From the NCBI GenBank assembly GCA_903852755.1, contig CAINRS010000069.1:1-42636 (forward strand): a DNA stretch of 42,636 nucleotides. Direction: 5' to 3'. The translations under genes were made by a program, and so were the position numbers. Positions 1 through 6,584 of this stretch are shown one piece after another (position 1 is the stretch's first letter; each line of letters opens with the position of its first letter). The notes under the pieces were generated by a model. That model was not told the DNA's origin. It saw only the letters and a list, made by a program, of their open reading frames with translations, and ran no database searches. This DNA comes from an uncultured Actinomycetes bacterium. GTDB lineage: Bacteria > Actinomycetota > Acidimicrobiia > Acidimicrobiales > Microtrichaceae.

Positions 1-705
1 GCCAAGATCGTCGAGACGGTCCCGTGGATCGACGCCAAGTACTACGCGTCGACGCAGGTGATGGACGAGGCCCGCCACGTCGAGGTCTTCGCCAAGTACC
101 TCGACACCAAGCTGTCGGGCTACTACCCGGTGAACGCCCACCTGAAGATGCTGCTCGACGACATCGTCGGCGACAGCCGCTGGGACATGACCTACCTGGG
201 GATGCAGATCATGGTCGAGGGCCTCGCCCTCGCAGCGTTCGGCTTCATGCACCAGATGACGACCGAGCCCCTGCTCAAGCAGCTGCTCCGCTACGTCATG
301 AGCGACGAGGCCCGGCACGTCGCCTTCGGCGTGCTCTCGCTGAAGGAGTTCTACGAGCAGCTGTCCGACGCCGAGATGCTCGAGCGGCAGGAGTTCGCGT
401 TCGAGGCAGCGGTGCGCATGCGGGACCGGTTCCTGCAGCAGGAGGTCTGGGAGCGCATGGACGTTCCGGTGAAGGAGGCGATCGAGCTCGTCATGCGGAC
501 GCCGACCCGGGAACTGTTCCAGATGATGCTGTTCTCGAAGATCGTGCCGAACTGCAAGAAGCTCGGGCTGCTCGACCGCAACGACCAGTGGCTGCGCCGT
601 CGGTTCGAGGAGATCGGCGTGATCCAGTTCGAGGACTGGGTCGACACCAGCGACGAGTACGAGCGCTTCGCCCTCGGCGAGGACCTCGAGCCCACTGCGA
701 GCTGA
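1..705 (+). CDS. Ferritin-like di-iron oxygenase-type protein (5' truncated)
   Basis: The reading frame is open from the first base, so the N terminus lies outside the window; 234 residues are visible before the TGA at 703. Two DEARH motifs, near visible residues 21-26 and 101-105, with a glutamate between them (MVEGLAL), give the E, ExxH, E, ExxH pattern of ferritin-like or R2-like di-iron four-helix proteins. Family knowledge suggests an oxygenase or oxidase of the AurF / R2-like group, cytosolic and O2-using; the substrate cannot be read from the sequence. The protein is helical and has no membrane segment. The following regulator gene starts 37 bases later from its own promoter, so the two are probably separate transcription units. 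Confidence in the fold is high; confidence in the reaction is low. Confidence 0.8.
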   Translation, partial: AKIVETVPWIDAKYYASTQVMDEARHVEVFAKYLDTKLSGYYPVNAHLKMLLDDIVGDSRWDMTYLGMQIMVEGLALAAFGFMHQMTTEPLLKQLLRYVMSDEARHVAFGVLSLKEFYEQLSDAEMLERQEFAFEAAVRMRDRFLQQEVWERMDVPVKEAIELVMRTPTRELFQMMLFSKIVPNCKKLGLLDRNDQWLRRRFEEIGVIQFEDWVDTSDEYERFALGEDLEPTAS

Positions 706-728
706 GCCGGGACCACCCCGGCGTGGCC

Positions 729-734
729 TAGCCT
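729..734 (+). promoter_or_regulatory. Leaderless -10 element for the winged-helix gene
   Basis: TAGCCT is followed by 7 nt and then the GTG at 742, with no Shine-Dalgarno sequence. Transcription starting about 7 nt after the hexamer would begin at the start codon. This is the first member of a class repeated throughout the window. Confidence 0.6.
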
Positions 735-741
735 CGCCGTC

Positions 742-1371
742 GTGACCGACGGCGCCCCGACCCTGCTGGTCCTGCACGCGCTCAGGTTGCGGAGTCTCGC
801 CTCGGCCGACGTGGTCGCGGACCGGTTCGGACTGTCGCCGGAGTCGGTCGGCGACCGGCTCGTGGAACTCGAGCGCGACGGCCTGGTCGCGCACCGCAGC
901 GGCAGGGTCGCAGGGTGGCGCCTGACCGCCACCGGCCGGTCCGTCGGCGAGGAGATGCTCGCCGGGGAGCTCGAGGCGTCCGGGCACCGGGACCGGGTGG
1001 CCGGGGACTACGGGCGATTCGTCGAACTCAATGCCCCGTTCCTGGCCGTCTGCACCGACTGGCAGGTGGTCGACGGCGAGGACGGTCCCGTCGTCAACGA
1101 CCACTCGGACCCGGAGCGGGACGCAGCGGTGCTCGATCGGCTCGGCCGACTCCACGGGGCGGTCACTCCGGTCACCGACTCGCTGGCGGCTACGCTCGCC
1201 CGGTTCGACGGGTACACGGCCCGACTCGCAGCGGCCCACGGGCGGATCTCCGCCGGTGAGCACGAGTGGATCACCGCCGTCGGCGTCGACTCGTACCACA
1301 CGGTGTGGTTCGAACTGCACGAGGACCTCCTCGCCACACTCGGCCGGGAGCGGAGCGGAGAACGGACGTGA
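742..1371 (+). CDS. Winged-helix transcriptional regulator-like protein upstream of dapA
   Basis: A 209-residue protein. Residues about 10-70 form a MarR/GntR-like winged helix: a helix-turn-helix (VVADRFGLSPESVGDRLVEL) followed by a wing (LVAHRSGRVAGWRLTATGR). The rest, about 85-205, is a helical region rich in conserved-looking aromatic and acidic residues (FVELNAPFLAVCTDWQ, DSYHTVWFELHEDLL) that I do not recognise as a named ligand domain. The GTG start sits 7 nt after a TANNNT hexamer. The stop overlaps the dapA start in GTGA, so it is translated with dapA and RNase J and could sense a metabolite linked to that operon. DNA binding is inferred from the fold; the target and ligand are unknown. 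Confidence 0.75.
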   Translation: MTDGAPTLLVLHALRLRSLASADVVADRFGLSPESVGDRLVELERDGLVAHRSGRVAGWRLTATGRSVGEEMLAGELEASGHRDRVAGDYGRFVELNAPFLAVCTDWQVVDGEDGPVVNDHSDPERDAAVLDRLGRLHGAVTPVTDSLAATLARFDGYTARLAAAHGRISAGEHEWITAVGVDSYHTVWFELHEDLLATLGRERSGERT

Positions 1372-2264
1372 GCACAGCAGGCAACCGACCCCGGTTCGGC
1401 CGGGTCGTGACCGCCATGGTCACGCCGTTCGACGAACGGGGTGACCTCGACCTCGACGCCGCCGCCGAACTGGCCGACTGGCTCGTCGCCACGGGATCCG
1501 ACGGCCTGGTGCTCGCCGGCACCACCGGCGAGGGCCCGACCCTCAGCGACTCCGAGGCCCTGGCGCTGTTCCGCCGGGTGCGCGAGGTCGTGGACGTCCC
1601 GATCCTCGCGGGGACGGGCTCCAACTCCACGGCGCACGCCGTGGAGCTGACCCGGTTGGCGGCCGCGGAGGGCGTCGACGGTGTCCTCTCGGTGACCCCG
1701 TACTACAACCGGCCGTCCCAGGCCGGCATCGAGGCCCACTTCCGGGCGGTCGCCGCGGCGACGGAGCTCCCGGTGGTGATCTACGACATCCCGGTGCGCA
1801 CCGGCCGGAAGGTCGCCACCGAGACACTGGTCCGTCTGGCTCGTGAGGTGCCCAACGTGGTCGGGCTCAAGGATGCGGCCGGGGATCCGAGCGAGACGGC
1901 TCGGGTCACGGCGGCGGCGCCACCGGAGTTCGAGATCTACAGCGGCGACGACGCCATGACGCTGCCGCTCGTCGCCGTCGGGGCGGTCGGTGTCATCTCG
2001 GTCGCCTCGCACTGGGTGGCCCGGCAGTTCGGGGAGCTCTTCGACGCCGTCGAGCGCGGCGACCTCGCCGCAGCCCGGCGCATCAACGAGCGGCTCATCC
2101 CGTCGTTCGACTTCGAGTCGGGGGACACAGCACCCAATCCGGTGCCGACCAAGACGCTGCTCGAACTGCTCGGGCTGCGGGTCGGCGGCTGCCGGCCACC
2201 GATGGGTCCGGCCCCCGAGGGTCTGGAGTCCCGGGCACGGGCGGTCCTGGACGGGTTGGCCTGA
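1368..2264 (+). CDS. dapA: 4-hydroxy-tetrahydrodipicolinate synthase
   Basis: DapA condenses pyruvate with aspartate semialdehyde in lysine and diaminopimelate synthesis, feeding peptidoglycan. The 298-residue length fits the family TIM barrel. Visible landmarks are the TTGEGP pyruvate-binding loop (T52, T53), the TPYYNRP segment with the proton-relay tyrosine near 112-113, and the Schiff-base lysine K168 in GLKDAAGD. The GTG start at 1368 overlaps the upstream stop by four bases (GTGA), and the protein begins VSTAGNRPRFGRVVTAMVTPF, the usual N terminus. RNase J follows after one base, a dapA-rnj order familiar from other actinobacteria. It lies in the same transcript as the winged-helix gene. 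Confidence 0.97.
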   Translation: MSTAGNRPRFGRVVTAMVTPFDERGDLDLDAAAELADWLVATGSDGLVLAGTTGEGPTLSDSEALALFRRVREVVDVPILAGTGSNSTAHAVELTRLAAAEGVDGVLSVTPYYNRPSQAGIEAHFRAVAAATELPVVIYDIPVRTGRKVATETLVRLAREVPNVVGLKDAAGDPSETARVTAAAPPEFEIYSGDDAMTLPLVAVGAVGVISVASHWVARQFGELFDAVERGDLAAARRINERLIPSFDFESGDTAPNPVPTKTLLELLGLRVGGCRPPMGPAPEGLESRARAVLDGLA

Positions 2265-2265
2265 C

Positions 2266-3933
2266 GTGGCGGCACCGGTCCACATCACGTTCCTCGGCGG
2301 CCTGGGCGACATCGGCCGCAACTGCGCCGTCCTCGAGCAGGAGGGGGCGCTGCTCCTGATCGACTGCGGGATCATGTTCCCCGACACCGACATGCTCGGG
2401 GTCGACGTGGTACTCCCGGACTTCACGTGGCTGCGGGAGCGGGCCGACGACATCGTCGGCTGCGTGGCGACGCATGGACACGAGGACCACGTGGGTGGCC
2501 TGTCGTACCTGCTGCGGGAGGCGAGCTTCCCGGTGTTCGGCTCCGAGCTCACGCTGGGCCTGGCCCGGGGGCGGATCGAGGAGGCGGGACTGCTCAAGCG
2601 GACGGAGCTGACCCCGGTCGCCGACGGGGAGACCTGGACCATCGGCCCGTTCGACGTCGAGTTCATCCCGACCACCCACTCGGTCCCCGAGGCGTTCGCC
2701 ACGGCGTACCACACCGCCCAGGGGACCATCCTCCACTCGGGGGACTTCAAGATCGACCTGAGCCCGGTGGACGGCAGGCTCACGGACCTCGCCCGGATCG
2801 GTGCGCTCGCCGACGGCGACGGGATCCGGCTCCTGCTCGCCGACTCGACGAACGCCGACCAGCCGGGGCACGCCCGGTCCGAGACGAGCGTCGGCGAGGT
2901 GCTCTACAACCTGCTCCACCACGAGGAGGGGCGTCGGGTGGTCGTGGCGTGCTTCGCCAGCCACATCCACCGGATCCAGCAGCTCGCCAACGCCGCGGTG
3001 TCCTTCGGTCGGGTCGTGGCGCCGCTCGGGCGGTCGATGCGCCGCAACGTCACCATGGCGAGGGAGCTCGGGCTGCTCGACATCCCGGACTCGGCGCTGA
3101 TCGCGGCCGAGGCGATCGGCGACCGTGACCCGGGCGAGGTCATGGTGATCTGCACCGGCTCCCAGGGTGAACCGATGTCGGCGCTCGCCCAGCTCTCGAC
3201 GGGGGACAACCGCTTCCTGTCGCTCTCCGAGGACGACACGGTGATCCTGAGCTCCCATCCGATCCCGGGCAACGAGCACGCCGTGACCCGGGTCATCGAC
3301 AACCTGATGCGCGCCGGTGCCGACGTCGTGCACTCCGGGATCTCGGACGTCCACGCGACCGGGCACGCCAAGCGGGAGGAGCTCAAGCTCTACCAGTCGA
3401 TCGTGCAGCCGGAGTGGTTCGTGCCGGTGCACGGCGAGTACCACCACCTCGTCGCCCACGCCCGGATCGCCGAGGAGATGGGGGTACCCGTCGAGCAGGT
3501 GGTCGTCGCCGAGGACGGGGACCGACTCGTGCTCGACGACCAGGGCCTCCGCAAGGTCGAGCGGGTGCCGTCGGAGTACGTGTACGTGCACGGGACGGTC
3601 GGCGACGTCGGTCCGGGGGTGCTCTCGGATCGTCAGGTGCTCTCCCGGGAGGGGCTCGTCTCGGTGATCGTGTGCGTCGATCCGGCCGCCCGCCGACTGG
3701 TCGCCGGCCCGGAGGTTGCGACCCGCGGCTGGGTCCACCCCGACGGGTCGTCGGGCCTGCTCGCCGACCTCGCCGACCGCGTCGCCGAGGTCGTGCGCTC
3801 CGCCCTGGCCGATGGCACCACCGACCGGGCGGCGATCGCCAAGGTGATCCGTCGGGCCGCCGGCTCCTTCGTCTCGGAGCGGACCCGACGCCGGCCCATG
3901 GTCGTGCCGGTGGTCCTCATCGCCGGCGACTGA
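2266..3933 (+). CDS. rnj: Ribonuclease J
   Basis: A 555-residue metallo-beta-lactamase / beta-CASP nuclease that processes and degrades RNA by 5'-3' exonuclease and endonuclease activity in the cytosol. The zinc motif HGHEDH is at residues 70-75, followed by TTHS, H157-S-G-D160, the beta-CASP region with SQGEP and SSHPIPGNE, and the later motif H363-ATGH, then VPVHGEYHH with H389. The last ~100 residues form the C-terminal domain used in dimerisation. The GTG at 2266 follows the dapA stop by one base, which sets the start and implies coupling. The last codons and the stop lie inside a perfect 8-bp inverted repeat (3922-3941) that may end the operon. Confidence 0.96.
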   Translation: MAAPVHITFLGGLGDIGRNCAVLEQEGALLLIDCGIMFPDTDMLGVDVVLPDFTWLRERADDIVGCVATHGHEDHVGGLSYLLREASFPVFGSELTLGLARGRIEEAGLLKRTELTPVADGETWTIGPFDVEFIPTTHSVPEAFATAYHTAQGTILHSGDFKIDLSPVDGRLTDLARIGALADGDGIRLLLADSTNADQPGHARSETSVGEVLYNLLHHEEGRRVVVACFASHIHRIQQLANAAVSFGRVVAPLGRSMRRNVTMARELGLLDIPDSALIAAEAIGDRDPGEVMVICTGSQGEPMSALAQLSTGDNRFLSLSEDDTVILSSHPIPGNEHAVTRVIDNLMRAGADVVHSGISDVHATGHAKREELKLYQSIVQPEWFVPVHGEYHHLVAHARIAEEMGVPVEQVVVAEDGDRLVLDDQGLRKVERVPSEYVYVHGTVGDVGPGVLSDRQVLSREGLVSVIVCVDPAARRLVAGPEVATRGWVHPDGSSGLLADLADRVAEVVRSALADGTTDRAAIAKVIRRAAGSFVSERTRRRPMVVPVVLIAGD

Positions 3934-3941
3934 TCGCCGGC
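3922..3941 (+). terminator. Possible hairpin across the RNase J stop codon
   Basis: The arms GCCGGCGA and TCGCCGGC form a perfect 8-bp stem around the loop CTGA, which contains part of the stop codon. No T-run follows, so intrinsic termination is uncertain. It could end the dapA-rnj transcript or protect its 3' end. Confidence 0.35.
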
Positions 3942-4062
3942 TGCGCCGTCGTCAGGGGGCCGGCTGCGCCGGGCGGCGTGGGGCGACGGATGTCACGTCC
4001 GGCGGGTTCCTCCTCGGGGATGGCAGTGGGAGATGCTGGCGTTGGCCCCCTCGTCAGGCGCG

Positions 4063-4079
4063 ACCGTCAGGTCGACGGT
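4063..4079. promoter_or_regulatory. Short inverted repeat upstream of the first MMPL gene
   Basis: ACCGTC, five bases, then GACGGT form a perfect 6-bp dyad that ends 28 bases before the proposed start. It could be an operator for a dimeric repressor, but in DNA this GC-rich such short dyads occur by chance. The rest of the 3934-4107 gap shows no clear -10 hexamer. Confidence 0.2.
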
Positions 4080-4107
4080 GTCCTGCGCCGGGTCCCGGAG
4101 GTCGTCG

Positions 4108-6471
4108 GTGTTCGCTCAGCTCGGTCGTACGTGTGTCCGCCGACGGTGGTGGGTCGTCGGGGTGTGGGTGGCCCTGCTCGTGCTCGGTGGGGTCGCGACC
4201 GGCTCGGTCGGGTCGGACTTCCGGAGCGAGTTCTCGCTCCCCGACGTCGAGAGCCGAGCAGGTTTCGACGTGATCGAGTCCTCCTTCGACGGACTGGGGG
4301 CGGGGGAGCGCGGCACGGTGGTCCTGCAGTCCGACGACGGCTTCTCCGATGCCGAGCGGGAGGCCGTGACGGCGTTCCTCGATCAGGTCGCCGCCCGGCC
4401 CGACGTCACGGTCACCTCTCCCTTCGCCCCGGGCGGCGAGCTGCAGGTCTCGCCGCTGCCCGGTCGGCAGGGGACGATCGCGTTCGCCACGGTCGAGCTC
4501 GCCGGTGAGCTCGACCGCGAGGCCATCGAGGACTTCGGGGCCGAGGTCGAGTCGGCCGCACCGCAGGTCGAGGGGCTGCGCGTGGAGTTCGGTGGCCAGA
4601 TGTTCACCCGGTTCGAGCCGCCGGAGTCGGAACTGCTCGGGCTGGCGTTCGCGATCGTCATCCTGATCCTGGCGTTCGGTTCGGTGCTGGCCATGGGGCT
4701 CCCCATCGGGGTCGCGCTCGGCGGGATCGGCGTGGGCTCGGTCCTGCTCGCCCTGCTCTCGAACGTGACGACGATGCCGGACTTCGCCACCAGCCTCGGG
4801 GTGATGATCGGCCTCGGGGTGGGGATCGACTACGCCCTGTTCATCGTGACCCGGTACCGCGAGCAGCTGCGGGCCGGCCACGACGTCGCCGGGGCCGTCG
4901 CTGCGGCGCTCGACACCTCGGGCCGTGCCGTCGCCTTCGCCGGGCTGACGGTGGTGATCTCGCTCCTCGGCATGCTGCTCATGGGCGTCGGGTTCGTGAC
5001 CGGGCTCGGCATCGGCGCCGCGGTCGTCGTGACCGTGACCATGGTCGCATCCCTCACCCTGCTCCCGGCCCTGCTCGGCTTCGTCGGTGAGCGTGTCGAC
5101 CGCACCCGCTGGCGCGGTCTGGTCGCAGCAGGTCTGGTCGCCGTGGGTCTGGTCGGCGCCGGACTGTCGGTGCAGCCGCTGCTGGTCGGGCTCCCGCTCG
5201 CGGTCGTGGTGCTGCTCGTCGGCGGTCTGGTGCCCGTGCTGCGCCGGGAGGTGCCCCGCCGGGCCGAACGTCCGCTCGAGTCGACCGTGGCCTACCGGTG
5301 GAGCCGGCTGGTGCAACGCCGGCCGGTGCTCATGGCAGCGGGGGCGACGCTGGCGCTCGTGCTGCTCGCCCTCCCCGTGCTCGACCTGCGGCTCGGTTTC
5401 GCGGATGCGAGCAACGACCCCCCGGAGTCGACCACGCGCCAGGCCTACGACCTGCTCGCGGAGGGGTTCGGGCCGGGGTTCAACGGCCCGCTCACCCTGG
5501 TCGCCGAGCTCCCGCCCGGGGTCGGTGCGGAGCAGCTCGGGTCGGTGACCGCTGCGGTCGGCTCGGACCCCGGCGTGGCCTTCGCCACCCCGGTGGTGAC
5601 CGACGACCCCTCGGCTCCGACCGCCGCGATCTGGCAGGTCTTCCCGACGACCTCGCCCCAGGACGCAGCGACGACCGAGTTGGTCCAGCGGCTGCGCGCC
5701 GAGGTGCTGCCGGTGGCCGCCCCGGAGGGGGTCGACGTGCTCGTGACCGGGTTCGTGGCCGTGACGGTCGACTTCGCCGACTACCTGGCCGGTCGGCTCG
5801 TCGTGTTCTTCGGGGTGGTCCTCGCCCTGTCGTTCATCCTGCTCACGCTGGTGTTCCGGTCGCTGCTGGTGCCGCTCAAGGCGGTGTTCATGAACCTGTT
5901 GAGCATCGGAGCGGCCTACGGCGTGCTCGTCGCCGTGTTCCAGTGGGGGTGGCTCAGCTCGCTCGTCGGGGTCGAGCCGGCTCCCGTCGAGCCGTTCGTG
6001 CCGATGATGTTGTTCGCCATCGTCTTCGGGTTGTCGATGGACTACGAGGTCTTCCTGCTCTCACGGGTCCGCGAGGAGTGGCTCCGCACCGGGGACAGCA
6101 GCCGCTCGGTCGCTGACGGGCTCGCCGCCACGGCCCGCGTGATCACCGCAGCGGCGGCCATCATGGTGTTCGTCTTCGGGTCGTTCGTGCTCGAGGACAA
6201 CCGGGCCATCAAGTTGTTCGGCCTGGGTCTCGCCGTCGCCGTGCTGCTCGACGCCACGATCGTCCGGCTCCTGCTCGTGCCGGCGACGATGGAGCTGCTC
6301 GGCGACCGGAACTGGTGGATGCCCCGGTGGCTCGACCGTCTGCTGCCGACGTTGCACGTCGAGGGGCCTGCTCCTGCGGGCGCGGGCACAGCTCCCGACT
6401 CGGGGAGCGGCGACGATCCGTCCGGGACGGACGTGACGCCGCCGGAGCGGGAGTTCGAACCGGCCGGCTGA
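4108..6471 (+). CDS. MMPL-family RND transporter
   Basis: A 787-residue integral membrane protein. A basic N terminus (RTCVRRRWWVVGVW) leads into TM1. A periplasmic loop domain (about 45-175) follows, then a block of five TMs with the GVGIDYALFIVTRYREQL motif. A second single TM, second loop and second five-TM block containing FGLSMDYEVFLLSRVREEW complete the duplicated MMPL plan. The paired D-Y motifs in TM4 and TM10 are those used for proton coupling. Family members export lipids or other hydrophobic compounds; the cargo here is unknown. GTG at 4108 is chosen because GGAGG lies 6 nt upstream and the protein then starts at the usual MMPL N terminus. An ATG at 4033 would add 25 atypical residues. 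Confidence 0.9.
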   Translation: MFAQLGRTCVRRRWWVVGVWVALLVLGGVATGSVGSDFRSEFSLPDVESRAGFDVIESSFDGLGAGERGTVVLQSDDGFSDAEREAVTAFLDQVAARPDVTVTSPFAPGGELQVSPLPGRQGTIAFATVELAGELDREAIEDFGAEVESAAPQVEGLRVEFGGQMFTRFEPPESELLGLAFAIVILILAFGSVLAMGLPIGVALGGIGVGSVLLALLSNVTTMPDFATSLGVMIGLGVGIDYALFIVTRYREQLRAGHDVAGAVAAALDTSGRAVAFAGLTVVISLLGMLLMGVGFVTGLGIGAAVVVTVTMVASLTLLPALLGFVGERVDRTRWRGLVAAGLVAVGLVGAGLSVQPLLVGLPLAVVVLLVGGLVPVLRREVPRRAERPLESTVAYRWSRLVQRRPVLMAAGATLALVLLALPVLDLRLGFADASNDPPESTTRQAYDLLAEGFGPGFNGPLTLVAELPPGVGAEQLGSVTAAVGSDPGVAFATPVVTDDPSAPTAAIWQVFPTTSPQDAATTELVQRLRAEVLPVAAPEGVDVLVTGFVAVTVDFADYLAGRLVVFFGVVLALSFILLTLVFRSLLVPLKAVFMNLLSIGAAYGVLVAVFQWGWLSSLVGVEPAPVEPFVPMMLFAIVFGLSMDYEVFLLSRVREEWLRTGDSSRSVADGLAATARVITAAAAIMVFVFGSFVLEDNRAIKLFGLGLAVAVLLDATIVRLLLVPATMELLGDRNWWMPRWLDRLLPTLHVEGPAPAGAGTAPDSGSGDDPSGTDVTPPEREFEPAG

Positions 6472-6489
6472 GGCAGGTCGCTGCGTCGG

Positions 6490-6553
6490 GCCTCCGCCAC
6501 GGGCCTCCGCCTCGGCTTCCGCCACGGCCTTCCGCCACGGCCTTCCGCCACGG
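6490..6553 (+). repeat. 13-bp tandem repeat upstream of ftsK
   Basis: Five head-to-tail units of about 13 bp with consensus CCTTCCGCCACGG. The last two are identical, the third is 12 bp, and the first two carry a GCCTCCGCC variant. It fills most of the 113-bp gap between the MMPL stop and ftsK and ends 17 bp before the ftsK -10 hexamer. One strand is pyrimidine-rich. I see no coding role. Confidence 0.85.
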
Positions 6554-6569
6554 TGTCGCCCCCGGCCGG

Positions 6570-6575
6570 TAGGTT
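6570..6575 (+). promoter_or_regulatory. -10 element for ftsK
   Basis: TAGGTT lies 9 nt before the GTG at 6585. The intervening GGGGGAG is too close to the start for a standard Shine-Dalgarno, so the mRNA is probably leaderless or nearly so. Confidence 0.5.
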
Positions 6576-6584
6576 GGGGGAGCC

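Noticed and set aside
4033-4107. Upstream ATG start for the first MMPL transporter
   Set aside because: The extra 25 residues are atypical, whereas GTG 4108 has GGAGG at the right distance and gives a standard N terminus.
6490-6553. CRISPR-like or satellite array
   Set aside because: The units are directly adjacent 13-mers with no spacers and no cas genes nearby, so this is a simple tandem repeat.
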